The position numbers and the translations under genes are program-made. From assembly GCA_002742935.1 (NCBI GenBank), contig PDON01000063.1:25993-89992 (forward strand): DNA of 64,000 nt, read 5' to 3'. This document shows positions 44,229 through 53,107 of the stretch, piece after piece. The DNA comes from Candidatus Cloacimonadota bacterium (GTDB lineage: Bacteria > UBA4055). Under the pieces are notes generated by a model that searched no databases, had not been told where the DNA came from, and saw only the letters and a list, made by a program, of their open reading frames with translations. Position 1 is the stretch's first letter, and each line of letters opens with the position of its first letter.

Positions 44229-44734
44229 TGAAAAAACTATTTCTTCTAATACTGTTTATGTGCTTTCTACTGTTCTCTAAAGCACCTGATGAGTACACAA
44301 TAAAAGCTGTTTATCTAAAAAAGTTTGCAAGCTTTGTATCGTGGCCAAAAGAGGCTATGGAAAAGGAAAAGTTTAGAATTGGTGTTGTTGGTAATGATCC
44401 TTTTGAAGGTAAATTACAAGATATATACAAAACCCATAAAATATTAGAAAAGAGTGTTGAAATCGATTACATAAAGGAGATTAAATCTCTCGACTATCAT
44501 ATACTCTTTATATCCAAAAGTGAAAAAAGAAATATTGACTCCATTATAGAAAAAGTAAAAAACAGCTATATTTTAACAATATCGGACACAAAAGATTTCT
44601 CAAAACACGGTGTAATAATAAATATGATTAATACACCAAAAGGTATAGATTTTGTAGTTAACAAAAACTATGAGGAACAGTCCAAAATATCACTAAGTAT
44701 AAGATTTATGAAATATGCCCGAGTAATAAAATGA
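44228..44734 (+). CDS. YfiR family (DUF4154) periplasmic protein
   Basis: The protein has 168 residues. The signal peptide ends near LLFSKA. The YfiR signature follows: DEYTIKAVYLKKFASFVSWP, FRIGVVGNDPF, YHILFISKSEKRN, ILTISDTKDFSKHGVIINMI and SLSIRFMKYARVIK. YfiR proteins are periplasmic repressors of membrane sensors; in Pseudomonas YfiR restrains the diguanylate cyclase YfiN. Here the neighbour is a histidine kinase with a similar CHASE8-type sensor, so YfiR probably controls that kinase. The gene overlaps the receptor by one base and the kinase by four. Confidence 0.9.
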   Translation: MKKLFLLILFMCFLLFSKAPDEYTIKAVYLKKFASFVSWPKEAMEKEKFRIGVVGNDPFEGKLQDIYKTHKILEKSVEIDYIKEIKSLDYHILFISKSEKRNIDSIIEKVKNSYILTISDTKDFSKHGVIINMINTPKGIDFVVNKNYEEQSKISLSIRFMKYARVIK

Positions 44735-46629
44735 TAAGAGATATTTATAAAAATCTAACTCTCAGTAATAAACTAACTGCTGTTATTATGATAGTTACAA
44801 TAATATCTCTTTTCCTTTCTCTTTCAATAAAAACAATCTATGATGTAGAGAAATTAAAACAGAACTTAATAAACAGAACTTCTCTTATAGCCGAAATTAT
44901 TGGAAAAGATATGAGTTTCTATATAGTTTTTGATAGAAAAGCTGAAGCTAAAGAGGAACTTAGGCAACATGCCTCAAGTGTGCCAGAATTATTATACGCT
45001 AAACTATATGATGAAAAAAGAGTTCCTCTCTGTGATTACACTACCTACAAAAATCCTCCAAAACTATTTGGATTGCTGAATAGAGAGTCTGTATTCTACT
45101 CATCAAATCTTCACTACAAGCAATCAATATATAATAAAGGGGAAAAAGTTGGGAGTATCTATTTAGTAGTTACTGCAGAGAGTATAAATGAAAAGATACT
45201 AAATGACATTAAAATGAGTTTTATAATCTTGACAGGTATAATGATACTATCTTTTTTTATTGCAAAAAGATTACAAAAAACCATCTCCTCTCCTTTAGTA
45301 AAATTAACAAACTATGCCAGAAACTTATCTAAGGGTAAAGATATAACATTTATAAACGAAACTCTTAATCCAAATGACTCTATAGGAATATTGTACAGAG
45401 AGTTTACAGAGATGACAAAAAGAATCAAGAAAAGAGAAAAAGAGAAAAACCTTCTAAATGAAACCTTGGAAAAAAGAGTTCTTGAAAGAACAAAAACCTT
45501 AAAACAGATGAACTCACAACTGGAAGAAACCAATAAAAACCTTATTTTAGCAAAAGAGGAGGCAGAGTACGCAACAAAAGTAAAATCTGAATTTTTAGCT
45601 AACATGAGCCATGAGATAAGAACCCCTTTAAACGCTGTTATGGGTTTTACGGATCTTTTAAATACCATGATTGAAGATGACAAACAGAAATCATATCTGG
45701 ATTTAATAAAAACTAACGGATCAAATCTACTTACCATAATAAATGATATATTGGATCTTTCCAAGATTGAAGCAGGCAAGATGACTTTAAACTATGAGCC
45801 GTTGAATATAAGAAACCTTTTTGAAAGTATTAAAGATATTTTTTGTATAAATATTATAGATAAAAATATAGAGTTTAACATATCAATAGATGATAATATA
45901 CCTACAAATCTAATCTTAGATGAAATAAGATTAAGACAAATCCTTTTTAATCTCATAGGTAATGCAATAAAGTTCACCAACTCCGGAAGTGTAGATATTA
46001 AACTAAAAATCCTATCAAAAGATGAGGAAAAAAATCTTTGTGATTTACAGATAGATGTAAATGATACAGGTATAGGAATTAAAAGAAGTTCACTAGAAAA
46101 AATTTTTGATTCTTTTGTTCAACAAGATGGTCATAATACTAAAAAGTTTGGAGGTACAGGTTTAGGACTGGCTATAACAAAAAGACTTGTTGAAATTATG
46201 GGAGGAGAGATAAGTGTAAAGAGTGAACTTAATAAAGGCTCTTCATTTACTGTCAAACTTTTTGGAATAAAGACAGATGAAATAGAAAAGAAAGAGATAG
46301 TTAGAGATACAACTGCTCTTAAAGAGGAAAAGGAAAAAAGTGAAGAAAAAGCAAAAGAGATAAATATCTCAAAAGAGGATAAAGAGAAACTAAAAAAAGA
46401 GATAAAGAACCTTCTGGATGAGAGGTGGGAATCTGTCAAAAACAATGGTTTTATAAATGAAATTTCAGAGTTTTCAGAACAACTTCTTAATATATCTGAA
46501 AAATATAACCACCTTAAACTTATACAAATTTCAAAAAAATTGAAACAATACTTAGAAAACTTTGATATTGATAATATATATATCCTCCTTTCAGATTTTG
46601 AAAGTATGATAAAGAATATGTTTGATTAA
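44731..46629 (+). CDS. Sensor histidine kinase (CHASE8-like, HAMP, HisKA, HATPase)
   Basis: The protein has 632 residues. The first membrane helix is at about 17-33 and a CHASE8-like periplasmic domain at 35-155 (YDVEKLKQNLINRTSLIAEI). The second membrane helix is at about 163-178, a HAMP domain at 180-235 and a coiled coil at 235-285. The H-box is FLANMSHEIRTPLNAVMGF, with H294 the phosphorylation site. ATP-binding boxes are RQILFNLIGNAIKFT, VNDTGIGI and KFGGTGLGLAI. A charged linker and a C-terminal helical bundle of about 80 residues follow, possibly an Hpt-like or output-interaction domain; no receiver domain is present. It overlaps YfiR by 4 bases. The partner response regulator is not nearby. 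Confidence 0.92.
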   Translation: MIRDIYKNLTLSNKLTAVIMIVTIISLFLSLSIKTIYDVEKLKQNLINRTSLIAEIIGKDMSFYIVFDRKAEAKEELRQHASSVPELLYAKLYDEKRVPLCDYTTYKNPPKLFGLLNRESVFYSSNLHYKQSIYNKGEKVGSIYLVVTAESINEKILNDIKMSFIILTGIMILSFFIAKRLQKTISSPLVKLTNYARNLSKGKDITFINETLNPNDSIGILYREFTEMTKRIKKREKEKNLLNETLEKRVLERTKTLKQMNSQLEETNKNLILAKEEAEYATKVKSEFLANMSHEIRTPLNAVMGFTDLLNTMIEDDKQKSYLDLIKTNGSNLLTIINDILDLSKIEAGKMTLNYEPLNIRNLFESIKDIFCINIIDKNIEFNISIDDNIPTNLILDEIRLRQILFNLIGNAIKFTNSGSVDIKLKILSKDEEKNLCDLQIDVNDTGIGIKRSSLEKIFDSFVQQDGHNTKKFGGTGLGLAITKRLVEIMGGEISVKSELNKGSSFTVKLFGIKTDEIEKKEIVRDTTALKEEKEKSEEKAKEINISKEDKEKLKKEIKNLLDERWESVKNNGFINEISEFSEQLLNISEKYNHLKLIQISKKLKQYLENFDIDNIYILLSDFESMIKNMFD

Positions 46630-46742
46630 GTCTAAACACTAATTTAACAACAACATTTACTAATCAAAAAAGTTGTAGTTTGGAACAATTGGAACTATTT
46701 TAAGATTAATAGTATTATTAATGCAGATTTAAGGAAATTTTC

Positions 46743-49022
46743 ATGAGTAGAAAGCCCAAAACACCAAGATCGTTATACTATATAATAGTTACTTTCATTT
46801 TAGTAATTGTTTTTTCTGCGACTCTCATACCCATAGGTAACTATGAAAGCTATTCAAGTATAAAAGCAGGAACAATTTCTCCAAAAAGAATTATTTCTCC
46901 CGAAGATTTTGAAATATTAAGATCTGAAGATCAAATCAAGGAGGAAAGAAATTTTGTATCAAAGAGAGTTGTACCTATTTTTGATTATGTAAAAACCGAA
47001 GATTTCTATCTCTATAAAAAATTTCTATACTTAATAAAAGATTACAAAGAGATGAAAGAGGAGCTTTACAAAATATCTTCTTTGGAGGATAAAAGAAAAA
47101 AACTTCTTTCAGACAGCTTAAATATTAATAGTAAACTGTTAACCAAAAATGATTCCCTCATAAAACATCTAAAATCAAATTATTTAAAAAAAAGTAGAAG
47201 CTTTTTAAGTAACTACGGAACAGATATTTCAAACATTTATAAACTAAATCCTGAAAAGATGATAGAGTTTACAAAGATTGCAAAGAAACTGAAAGTTTAC
47301 TCCAAAGATCTTGTATCAAATCTTAAAAAGGAAAATATTACCAACTCTAAACTAAAACAGATACATATAAATAGAAGAGGAAAAAGTAAAAAATACAATT
47401 TTAACAACTTTAAAGATAAAAATGAACTAAAAATTCAAATAGAGAACTATATTGCCGAAAATTCTAAAAGTGTAAGCAAAGATAGTATAAGCTATCTTGC
47501 AGAGATTATTTCAAAGCTTATAAAGCCTAATGTTATATTTAATAAGACCAAAACAGATTCAGCAATAAATTATGTGGTACACAATGTACCGTTGGCAGAA
47601 GGTTTGGTAAAAAAGGGTGAGATCATTATTGATAAAGGATCTATGGTAACAGGTAATGATTATAGAAAACTCCAATCATTAGAACTAATCACAAAAGAGA
47701 GATTTAAAGCTGATAACAGTACATTCTTTGACGGAAACAGATTAATAAATTTTTTGGGTAAAATTCTTCTTACTTCACTACCATTTACTATTCTTTTCCT
47801 TGTACTTTACAACAATCGTAAATCTATATTTTATGATTCAAAAAAGTTATCTCTGGTAATTACCATTATACTCTTACAACTACTTCTTACATACTCATTA
47901 AAAGAGTATCTTCCACAGTTTTCAGTTTATATTATCATGGTTCCGGTAGGGGCAATGCTTTTAACTATCTTCTTTGATCTAAGAGTTGCCTTTGTTTCTA
48001 TACTCAATATATCTCTCATAATATCAATGATAATGGGCAACGATTTTACCTACCTGTTTGTTTCTATAATAGTAGGTATTGTATCTCTATACAGTGTAAA
48101 AAAGATAAGAAACAGATTAAAGCTGTTCAAAGCCAGTATAAATATATTTGTTGTATATATAGCAATAATATTATCATTTTTTCTATTATCCCAAATTACA
48201 ACAGAAGATATCAAGCTATATACAATGCAAGCTCTACTATCCTCAATTCTTTCACCTATTTTAACCTTTGGAATACTGGTATTTCTAGAATATATATTTA
48301 AGATGCCTACGGATATTACACTACTAGAACTTTCAGATATGACAAGACCTCTCTTAAAAAAGCTTCAAACAGAAGCTCCGGGAACATATCATCATAGTAT
48401 AATAGTGGGAAACCTTGCAGAGGCTGCCACCGAAGCAATTGGAGGTAACTCACTTCTTGCAAGAGTTGGAGCTTACTATCATGATATTGGTAAAACCCAA
48501 AAACCCAACTACTTTATTGAAAACCAAAAAGGTAAAGATAACAGACATGGAAAACTAGCTTCTAATATGAGTGCATTAATTATAGCTTCCCACGTAAAAG
48601 AGGGAGTTAAGCTGGCAAAAGAGTATAAACTTCCACAAGTTATAATTGATTTTATTGAGATGCACCATGGAACAAGTAGAATAGAGTATTTTTATGTGAA
48701 AGCTTTAAATGAAGCAAAAGAGAGTGGAGAAAAAGTTGATGAGAATGTTTATAGATATCCGGGTCCAAAACCTTTTTCAAAAGAGACAGCAATTTTGATG
48801 ATTGCAGATATTGTTGAAGCTAAATGTAGAACTGTTGAATCTCCGAGTAGAGATCTGTTTAATCAGATTATTAACGATATTATAAAAAAGAAGTTCCAAG
48901 ATGGAGAACTAGACAATTGTGATCTAAAGCTAAATGATCTATCTAAGATAAAAGATGCTATGGTTCCGGTTATGGAAGGGATTCATCACAGAAGAATTAA
49001 ATATCCGGAAAAGAAGGATTAA
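46743..49022 (+). CDS. 7TM-HD family phosphohydrolase (PgpH-like, probable c-di-AMP phosphodiesterase)
   Basis: The protein has 759 residues. An N-terminal membrane helix at about 14-32 is followed by a large extracytoplasmic 7TMR-HDED domain (to about 345), then seven membrane helices (about 348-530). The cytoplasmic HD domain includes TEAPGTYHHSIIVGNLAEAA, RVGAYYHDIGKTQKPNYFIE, SHVKEGVKLAKEY and FIEMHHGTSRIEYF. The paired HD plus downstream His residues provide a dimetal site. PgpH enzymes of this layout hydrolyse c-di-AMP to pApA and so influence potassium, cell-wall and stress physiology. It is followed 3 bases later by ybeY, the same neighbour seen in Firmicutes. Confidence 0.92.
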   Translation: MSRKPKTPRSLYYIIVTFILVIVFSATLIPIGNYESYSSIKAGTISPKRIISPEDFEILRSEDQIKEERNFVSKRVVPIFDYVKTEDFYLYKKFLYLIKDYKEMKEELYKISSLEDKRKKLLSDSLNINSKLLTKNDSLIKHLKSNYLKKSRSFLSNYGTDISNIYKLNPEKMIEFTKIAKKLKVYSKDLVSNLKKENITNSKLKQIHINRRGKSKKYNFNNFKDKNELKIQIENYIAENSKSVSKDSISYLAEIISKLIKPNVIFNKTKTDSAINYVVHNVPLAEGLVKKGEIIIDKGSMVTGNDYRKLQSLELITKERFKADNSTFFDGNRLINFLGKILLTSLPFTILFLVLYNNRKSIFYDSKKLSLVITIILLQLLLTYSLKEYLPQFSVYIIMVPVGAMLLTIFFDLRVAFVSILNISLIISMIMGNDFTYLFVSIIVGIVSLYSVKKIRNRLKLFKASINIFVVYIAIILSFFLLSQITTEDIKLYTMQALLSSILSPILTFGILVFLEYIFKMPTDITLLELSDMTRPLLKKLQTEAPGTYHHSIIVGNLAEAATEAIGGNSLLARVGAYYHDIGKTQKPNYFIENQKGKDNRHGKLASNMSALIIASHVKEGVKLAKEYKLPQVIIDFIEMHHGTSRIEYFYVKALNEAKESGEKVDENVYRYPGPKPFSKETAILMIADIVEAKCRTVESPSRDLFNQIINDIIKKKFQDGELDNCDLKLNDLSKIKDAMVPVMEGIHHRRIKYPEKKD

Positions 49023-49025
49023 AAG

Positions 49026-49451
49026 ATGAATATTACAATATTAAATGAGACAAAAAGTAAAATTGTAAAAACAAAAATTAAAAATCAGATCTCTATTTTT
49101 GCAGATCTTTACAATAGAGAAGTTGATAGTTTATCCATATCATACATTGGTGATGAGAATATGATAAAATTAAATAACGACTACCTAAATCACGAAGGAT
49201 CAACAGATATTATAACATTTGACTACTCTGAAGAGGAAAGTAATATAATAGATGGGGAGCTTATTATTTGTGTTGATCAGGCGAAAAGGCAGGCAAGAGA
49301 TTACAAGGTTCTTCTAGAAAATGAGCTTACAAGATTACTCTACCATGGACTTCTCCATTTGGAAGGCTTTAATGATAGTACTAATGAGGAAAGAGAGGTT
49401 ATGAGAGAAAAGGAGAATCAGCTTTTAGCCTTATGGTATGGAGACAAATAG
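49026..49451 (+). CDS. ybeY: Endoribonuclease YbeY
   Basis: This 141-residue zinc metalloprotein acts in 16S rRNA 3'-end maturation and ribosome quality control. The family landmarks are LSISYIGDENMIKLN, LNHEGSTDIITFDY, GELIICVDQA and the metal motif RLLYHGLLHLEGFNDS. The usual third His of H-x3-H-x5-H is replaced by Asp (HGLLH...ND), as in Bacteroidota YbeY proteins, which supports FCB affiliation. The gene starts three bases after the PgpH-like gene. A terminator follows. Confidence 0.93.
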   Translation: MNITILNETKSKIVKTKIKNQISIFADLYNREVDSLSISYIGDENMIKLNNDYLNHEGSTDIITFDYSEEESNIIDGELIICVDQAKRQARDYKVLLENELTRLLYHGLLHLEGFNDSTNEEREVMREKENQLLALWYGDK

Positions 49452-49483
49452 GTTTTACCGAAAAAGTTTAACAGTATAAAAAA

Positions 49484-49510
49484 TTGGGATAACTATAAAA
49501 GCTATCCCAA
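49484..49510. terminator. Bidirectional terminator between ybeY and thiG
   Basis: TTGGGATA (49484-49491) pairs with TATCCCAA (49503-49510), with A/T runs on both sides, between convergent genes. Confidence 0.8.
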
Positions 49511-49520
49511 AAATTACAAA

Positions 49521-50294
49521 CTACTCCCCTTTTCTCAAAAAACCTGTCAATGGACTGGAAGCACTGGCACTACTTCTCACAATAGCCTTACCGGCTTCAA
49601 AACCCATTCTTCCGGCAATAGTAGCAAACTTAAACGCTTCTGCCATCATTACAGGATTGGAAGAGACAGCAATAGCCGTATTAACCAAAACAGCATCAGC
49701 ACCAAGCTCCATAGCTTCACTTGCATGGGAAGGGACACCAATTCCTGCATCCACAACAACAGGGATATTTGACTGCTCAATAATAATTTTTACAATATCT
49801 CTCGTTTTAACACCAAGATTTGAACCAATCATGCTTCCAAGAGGCATTACAGCTGCTGTTCCAATATTTTCAAGTCTTTTAGCCAAAACAGGATCTGCAT
49901 TTATATAAGGAAGAACAATAAAACCCTCCTTTACCAAATATTCAGCCGCTTTCAAAGTTTCAACAGAATCCGGCATTAGAGAATATGGATCAGGAGTTAT
50001 CTCCAACTTTAACCACTTCTCACCTGTAGCAGCTCTTGAAAGTTTTGCCAATCTTATAGCTTCTTCTGCATCTCTTGCACCGGAAGTGTTTGGTAAAAAT
50101 TGATACTTTTCTCTATCAATTGCATTTAAGAAATTATCTTCACCACTATTATTAAGATCAACTCTTCTAAGAGCCATAGTTACCATCTCTGTTCCGGAAC
50201 TTAAAAGAGCTTTTTTCATAAGCTCATTAGAGGAAAATTTTCCTGTTCCAACAAATAACCTAGAATTAAATTTTTTACCGGCAATCTCTAACAT
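49521..50294 (-). CDS. thiG: Thiazole synthase ThiG
   Basis: This 257-residue TIM-barrel enzyme makes the thiazole phosphate of thiamine from deoxyxylulose 5-phosphate, a glycine-derived imine and ThiS-thiocarboxylate. The start at 50294 ([13 protein letters not shown]) follows GGAGGAGG; a longer frame from 50339 would overlap thiS and is unlikely. Landmarks are [38 protein letters not shown] (Schiff-base Lys), [33 protein letters not shown] and [10 protein letters not shown]. It lies one base after the thiS stop. No TPP riboswitch precedes the pair. Confidence 0.96.
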   Translation of the reverse strand: MLEIAGKKFNSRLFVGTGKFSSNELMKKALLSSGTEMVTMALRRVDLNNSGEDNFLNAIDREKYQFLPNTSGARDAEEAIRLAKLSRAATGEKWLKLEITPDPYSLMPDSVETLKAAEYLVKEGFIVLPYINADPVLAKRLENIGTAAVMPLGSMIGSNLGVKTRDIVKIIIEQSNIPVVVDAGIGVPSHASEAMELGADAVLVNTAIAVSSNPVMMAEAFKFATIAGRMGFEAGKAIVRSSASASSPLTGFLRKGE

Positions 50295-50295
50295 A

Positions 50296-50499
50296 TTAAC
50301 CTCCTCCAACAAATCTGATAAGTTCCAGCTTATCACCATCTTTAATAGTTACATTTCCAAACTCTTCGCTAGCAACAATCTCTCCGTTAAGTTCAGCAAC
50401 TATAGTCTCTCTATCTATAGAGATTAAAGTTGTTAAATCCTTTATTGTAATAGAGTCAAAATCAAAACTTTTTTCAACTCCGTTAAGTAAAATCTTCAT
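50296..50499 (-). CDS. thiS: Sulfur carrier protein ThiS
   Basis: This 67-residue ubiquitin-fold protein ends in VGGG, whose C-terminal Gly-Gly is adenylated and thiocarboxylated to carry sulfur for thiazole synthesis. The start, [12 protein letters not shown], and [14 protein letters not shown] match the family. It is directly upstream of thiG. A GGGAAATAA-type ribosome site precedes the ATG. The promoter must lie in 50500-50745, shared divergently with the PolB-like gene. Confidence 0.93.
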   Translation of the reverse strand: MKILLNGVEKSFDFDSITIKDLTTLISIDRETIVAELNGEIVASEEFGNVTIKDGDKLELIRFVGGG

Positions 50500-50745
50500 T
50501 ATTTCCCTTTCAAAAGATTGTATGGAATAAAATATAGAGTATTAAATTAACCACACATATTGTTTTATGAAGTTAAATATAATATCAACAATCCAAAAAG
50601 TGGAATATTTTTTAACAAGATTAACTAATTAAAACAAAACTAAACCATATTTTAAAATAAAAAATAAAAATCTAATTGCCTAAATAAATTTTATTTGATA
50701 ATTTTTTAGGGAAGAAAATTTTAGATCAATGTATAAGGATAGATT

Positions 50746-53010
50746 ATGGATATTTTTAAAGGTTATATACTTAGTGCCGAATCAATAATAACCGAAAATA
50801 AGAATATTATAAAACTTTCGGGGTATGACAATAAAGGATCCTTTATAATATATTTAACAGGTATAAAAAATAATCTTTTTATAAAATCCGAAACAAAAAA
50901 CATTGAGATAGAAAACAATATTAAAAGAGAAAAAAGTAAATTTAAAAATCTCAAAGATGAGCCACTGGACATTATATATATAAACGATTCCTCATCAATA
51001 TATACATTAAAGGAGAATCTTGAGGAAAATGGGATCTTAACCTATGAGAGTGATTTAAGAATTGTAGAGAAGTTTTTTATAAGAACAGGTATAAAAGGTT
51101 ATATCAAATTTAGAGGTAAATATAAGCTTAACGGTAATGTCAAAATATTTATAAACCCTGAAATAGAAGCAAGTAAAAAATTTGATATAGACCTTCTGTC
51201 ATCATCAATTGATATTGAAACAAGTTTGGATAACGATCTATACAGTATTGCTTGTTACAATAGGAGTAGTTCCCATAAAAGTGAAATAGTTTTTATGATA
51301 GGAAAAGGGTATGAAGATAAGGATAATATCCTTTTCTATGATGATGAAAAATCACTACTCAAAGATTTTATACAATATATAAAAAACCTTGATCCCGATC
51401 TAATTTTTGGTTGGCATGTAATAGGTTTCGATCTAAAATTTTTAGAAAGAAAGTGTCAACAGTATGATATAAAATTTTCACTTGGAAGAGATAATAGCGA
51501 AGTTCTTATAAATGAGAAAAAGGGTAGTGGATACTTTTGTGATATATTTGGAAGACAGGTAATAGATGGTCCTCAAACTCTAAGATCTTCCGGCTACTCT
51601 TTTAAAAACTTTAAACTGGAAACAGTTGCCACCGAAATTGTTGGAGCAAGTAAGGATATTGCTTCAGATGAGGGTAAAGTTGATGAGATTACTCGTAGAT
51701 TTAATGAGGACAAATTTGCTCTTGCAAAGTATAATATTTTGGATTGTAAACTTGTAACAGATATATACAATAAACTTGATATTGTAAACTCACTTTTGGA
51801 GAAAAGTTATCAATGTGGAGTTCTTTTAGATAAACTTGGTTTAGTAAATGCCATTATGGATAATATTATCATAGGTAAACTGTATGAATTAAACTATATA
51901 TCACCAAACCAAACATCAACTCTTTCATCCCCAAAAGTTGAAAATGTAGTTATTAGAGAAGCTGTTCCGGGTAAGTATAACAATGTAGCAAAACTAAGCT
52001 TTGAAAACCTAAAAGCAAATATAATTAGATTTTTTTCAATAGATTTCTACTCAAAATTAAAAAATCTAACAGATAGGGTTGAAACTCCAAACAGAGAGTA
52101 TTTTTCATCAACAGAATCAATTCTTCCTAAAATTATAACCAAAACCATTACAGATAAAAATCTAATGGAATCAACTAAACAGTTTCTAATAAAAACTATC
52201 ATTTCAGGTTTAAATAATCATTCAAATAGATTTTACACTCCAAAAGTTATTGAATCAATAGAGAAAACTTGTGAATGGATTGTCAATAGAGCTATAGATT
52301 GGTTCAAAAATAGAGGTTTCAATACAATTTTAGCAGATGATAGTGAAATATTAATATCTCAAGAGTTTGAGATTGAGAAGGAAAAGCTAGAAGAGTATGT
52401 TATAGAGTTTAAAAGAGAAATCAACTCCAAAATATTAAGAGAATATGGAGTAAACTCTAATTTTAATATAATAGTAGATTCAATTTATGACTCTATAATA
52501 GTTCCTAAAACAGGTTTTAAATCACAGAAGAAATCCTATATATATTACAGAGAGGAAAAATTTAAGTTCAATCTTATGGAATATGGAAGTTCTGATTATT
52601 GTAACTATGGAAAAAAGTATGGAGACAAGCTACTTGAAGCCATATTTAAAGGTGAAGATTTTGAAAATATAGTTATAGACTATAGTGACAGATTAAGTGA
52701 TGGAGATTATGAGATAGAAGATCTTTACTTTAAAAATAAACTGCCAAGAAAGATTGATAGAGAGAAGGAAAATCAGAGTGCCCAGATTCAGGCAGCTATG
52801 AAACTTAACAACGAACAACTAAGATTTAAGAGAGAAATTGAGTATATAGTTTGTGAAGATGGTTTCTATCCAAAAGAGGTATCTCCAACCAAAATTGATA
52901 TCAATTTTTACAAAGAGAAACAGGTAAAAACATTAACAAATGCTATACTTTTCTGTAAAGATATTAAATATGAAGATATAATCTATGGTAATCAGCTAAC
53001 CCTCTTTTAA
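50746..53010 (+). CDS. Family B DNA polymerase (Pol II-like) with apparently inactivated polymerase site, intact exonuclease
   Basis: The 754-residue protein aligns throughout with E. coli Pol II (783). The 3'-5' exonuclease ligands are present: D156 and E158 in SIDIETS, D229 in GWHVIGFDL (the usual Asn is His224), and Y329/D333 in YNILDC. Conserved blocks GRDNSEV and KLETVATEIVG remain. In the polymerase domain, motif A reads LSFENLKANII instead of LDYKSLYPSII, so the metal Asp is Ser418. Motif B reads TKQFLIKTIISGL, having lost the Lys-x6-YG pattern. Motif C reads LADDSE in place of YGDTDS. The C-terminus GNQLTLF is a beta-clamp-binding QLxLF peptide. I infer a clamp-tethered exonuclease or structural factor rather than a polymerase. 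The gene is monocistronic. Confidence 0.85.
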   Translation: MDIFKGYILSAESIITENKNIIKLSGYDNKGSFIIYLTGIKNNLFIKSETKNIEIENNIKREKSKFKNLKDEPLDIIYINDSSSIYTLKENLEENGILTYESDLRIVEKFFIRTGIKGYIKFRGKYKLNGNVKIFINPEIEASKKFDIDLLSSSIDIETSLDNDLYSIACYNRSSSHKSEIVFMIGKGYEDKDNILFYDDEKSLLKDFIQYIKNLDPDLIFGWHVIGFDLKFLERKCQQYDIKFSLGRDNSEVLINEKKGSGYFCDIFGRQVIDGPQTLRSSGYSFKNFKLETVATEIVGASKDIASDEGKVDEITRRFNEDKFALAKYNILDCKLVTDIYNKLDIVNSLLEKSYQCGVLLDKLGLVNAIMDNIIIGKLYELNYISPNQTSTLSSPKVENVVIREAVPGKYNNVAKLSFENLKANIIRFFSIDFYSKLKNLTDRVETPNREYFSSTESILPKIITKTITDKNLMESTKQFLIKTIISGLNNHSNRFYTPKVIESIEKTCEWIVNRAIDWFKNRGFNTILADDSEILISQEFEIEKEKLEEYVIEFKREINSKILREYGVNSNFNIIVDSIYDSIIVPKTGFKSQKKSYIYYREEKFKFNLMEYGSSDYCNYGKKYGDKLLEAIFKGEDFENIVIDYSDRLSDGDYEIEDLYFKNKLPRKIDREKENQSAQIQAAMKLNNEQLRFKREIEYIVCEDGFYPKEVSPTKIDINFYKEKQVKTLTNAILFCKDIKYEDIIYGNQLTLF

Positions 53011-53041
53011 TTAGAGCTTAAAAAATGAGAAGTTTTATTTA

Positions 53042-53069
53042 AGTAGTTAATAGTTAATCAATAACTACT
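53042..53069. terminator. Weak terminator-like hairpin after the PolB-like gene
   Basis: AGTAGTTA pairs with TAACTACT between two convergent genes. It is A/T-rich and therefore weak. Confidence 0.4.
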
Positions 53070-53107
53070 AACTACAAAATTTTAATAGAAACGATATAAA
53101 AATCTAA

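Noticed and set aside
49521..50339. Longer thiG start at 50339
   Set aside because: It would overlap thiS by 44 bases and add 15 residues not found in ThiG; the GGAGGAGG site fits the ATG at 50294.
50500..50745. TPP riboswitch in front of thiS-thiG
   Set aside because: I looked for the CUGAGA and conserved THI-box pieces on the minus strand and saw none.
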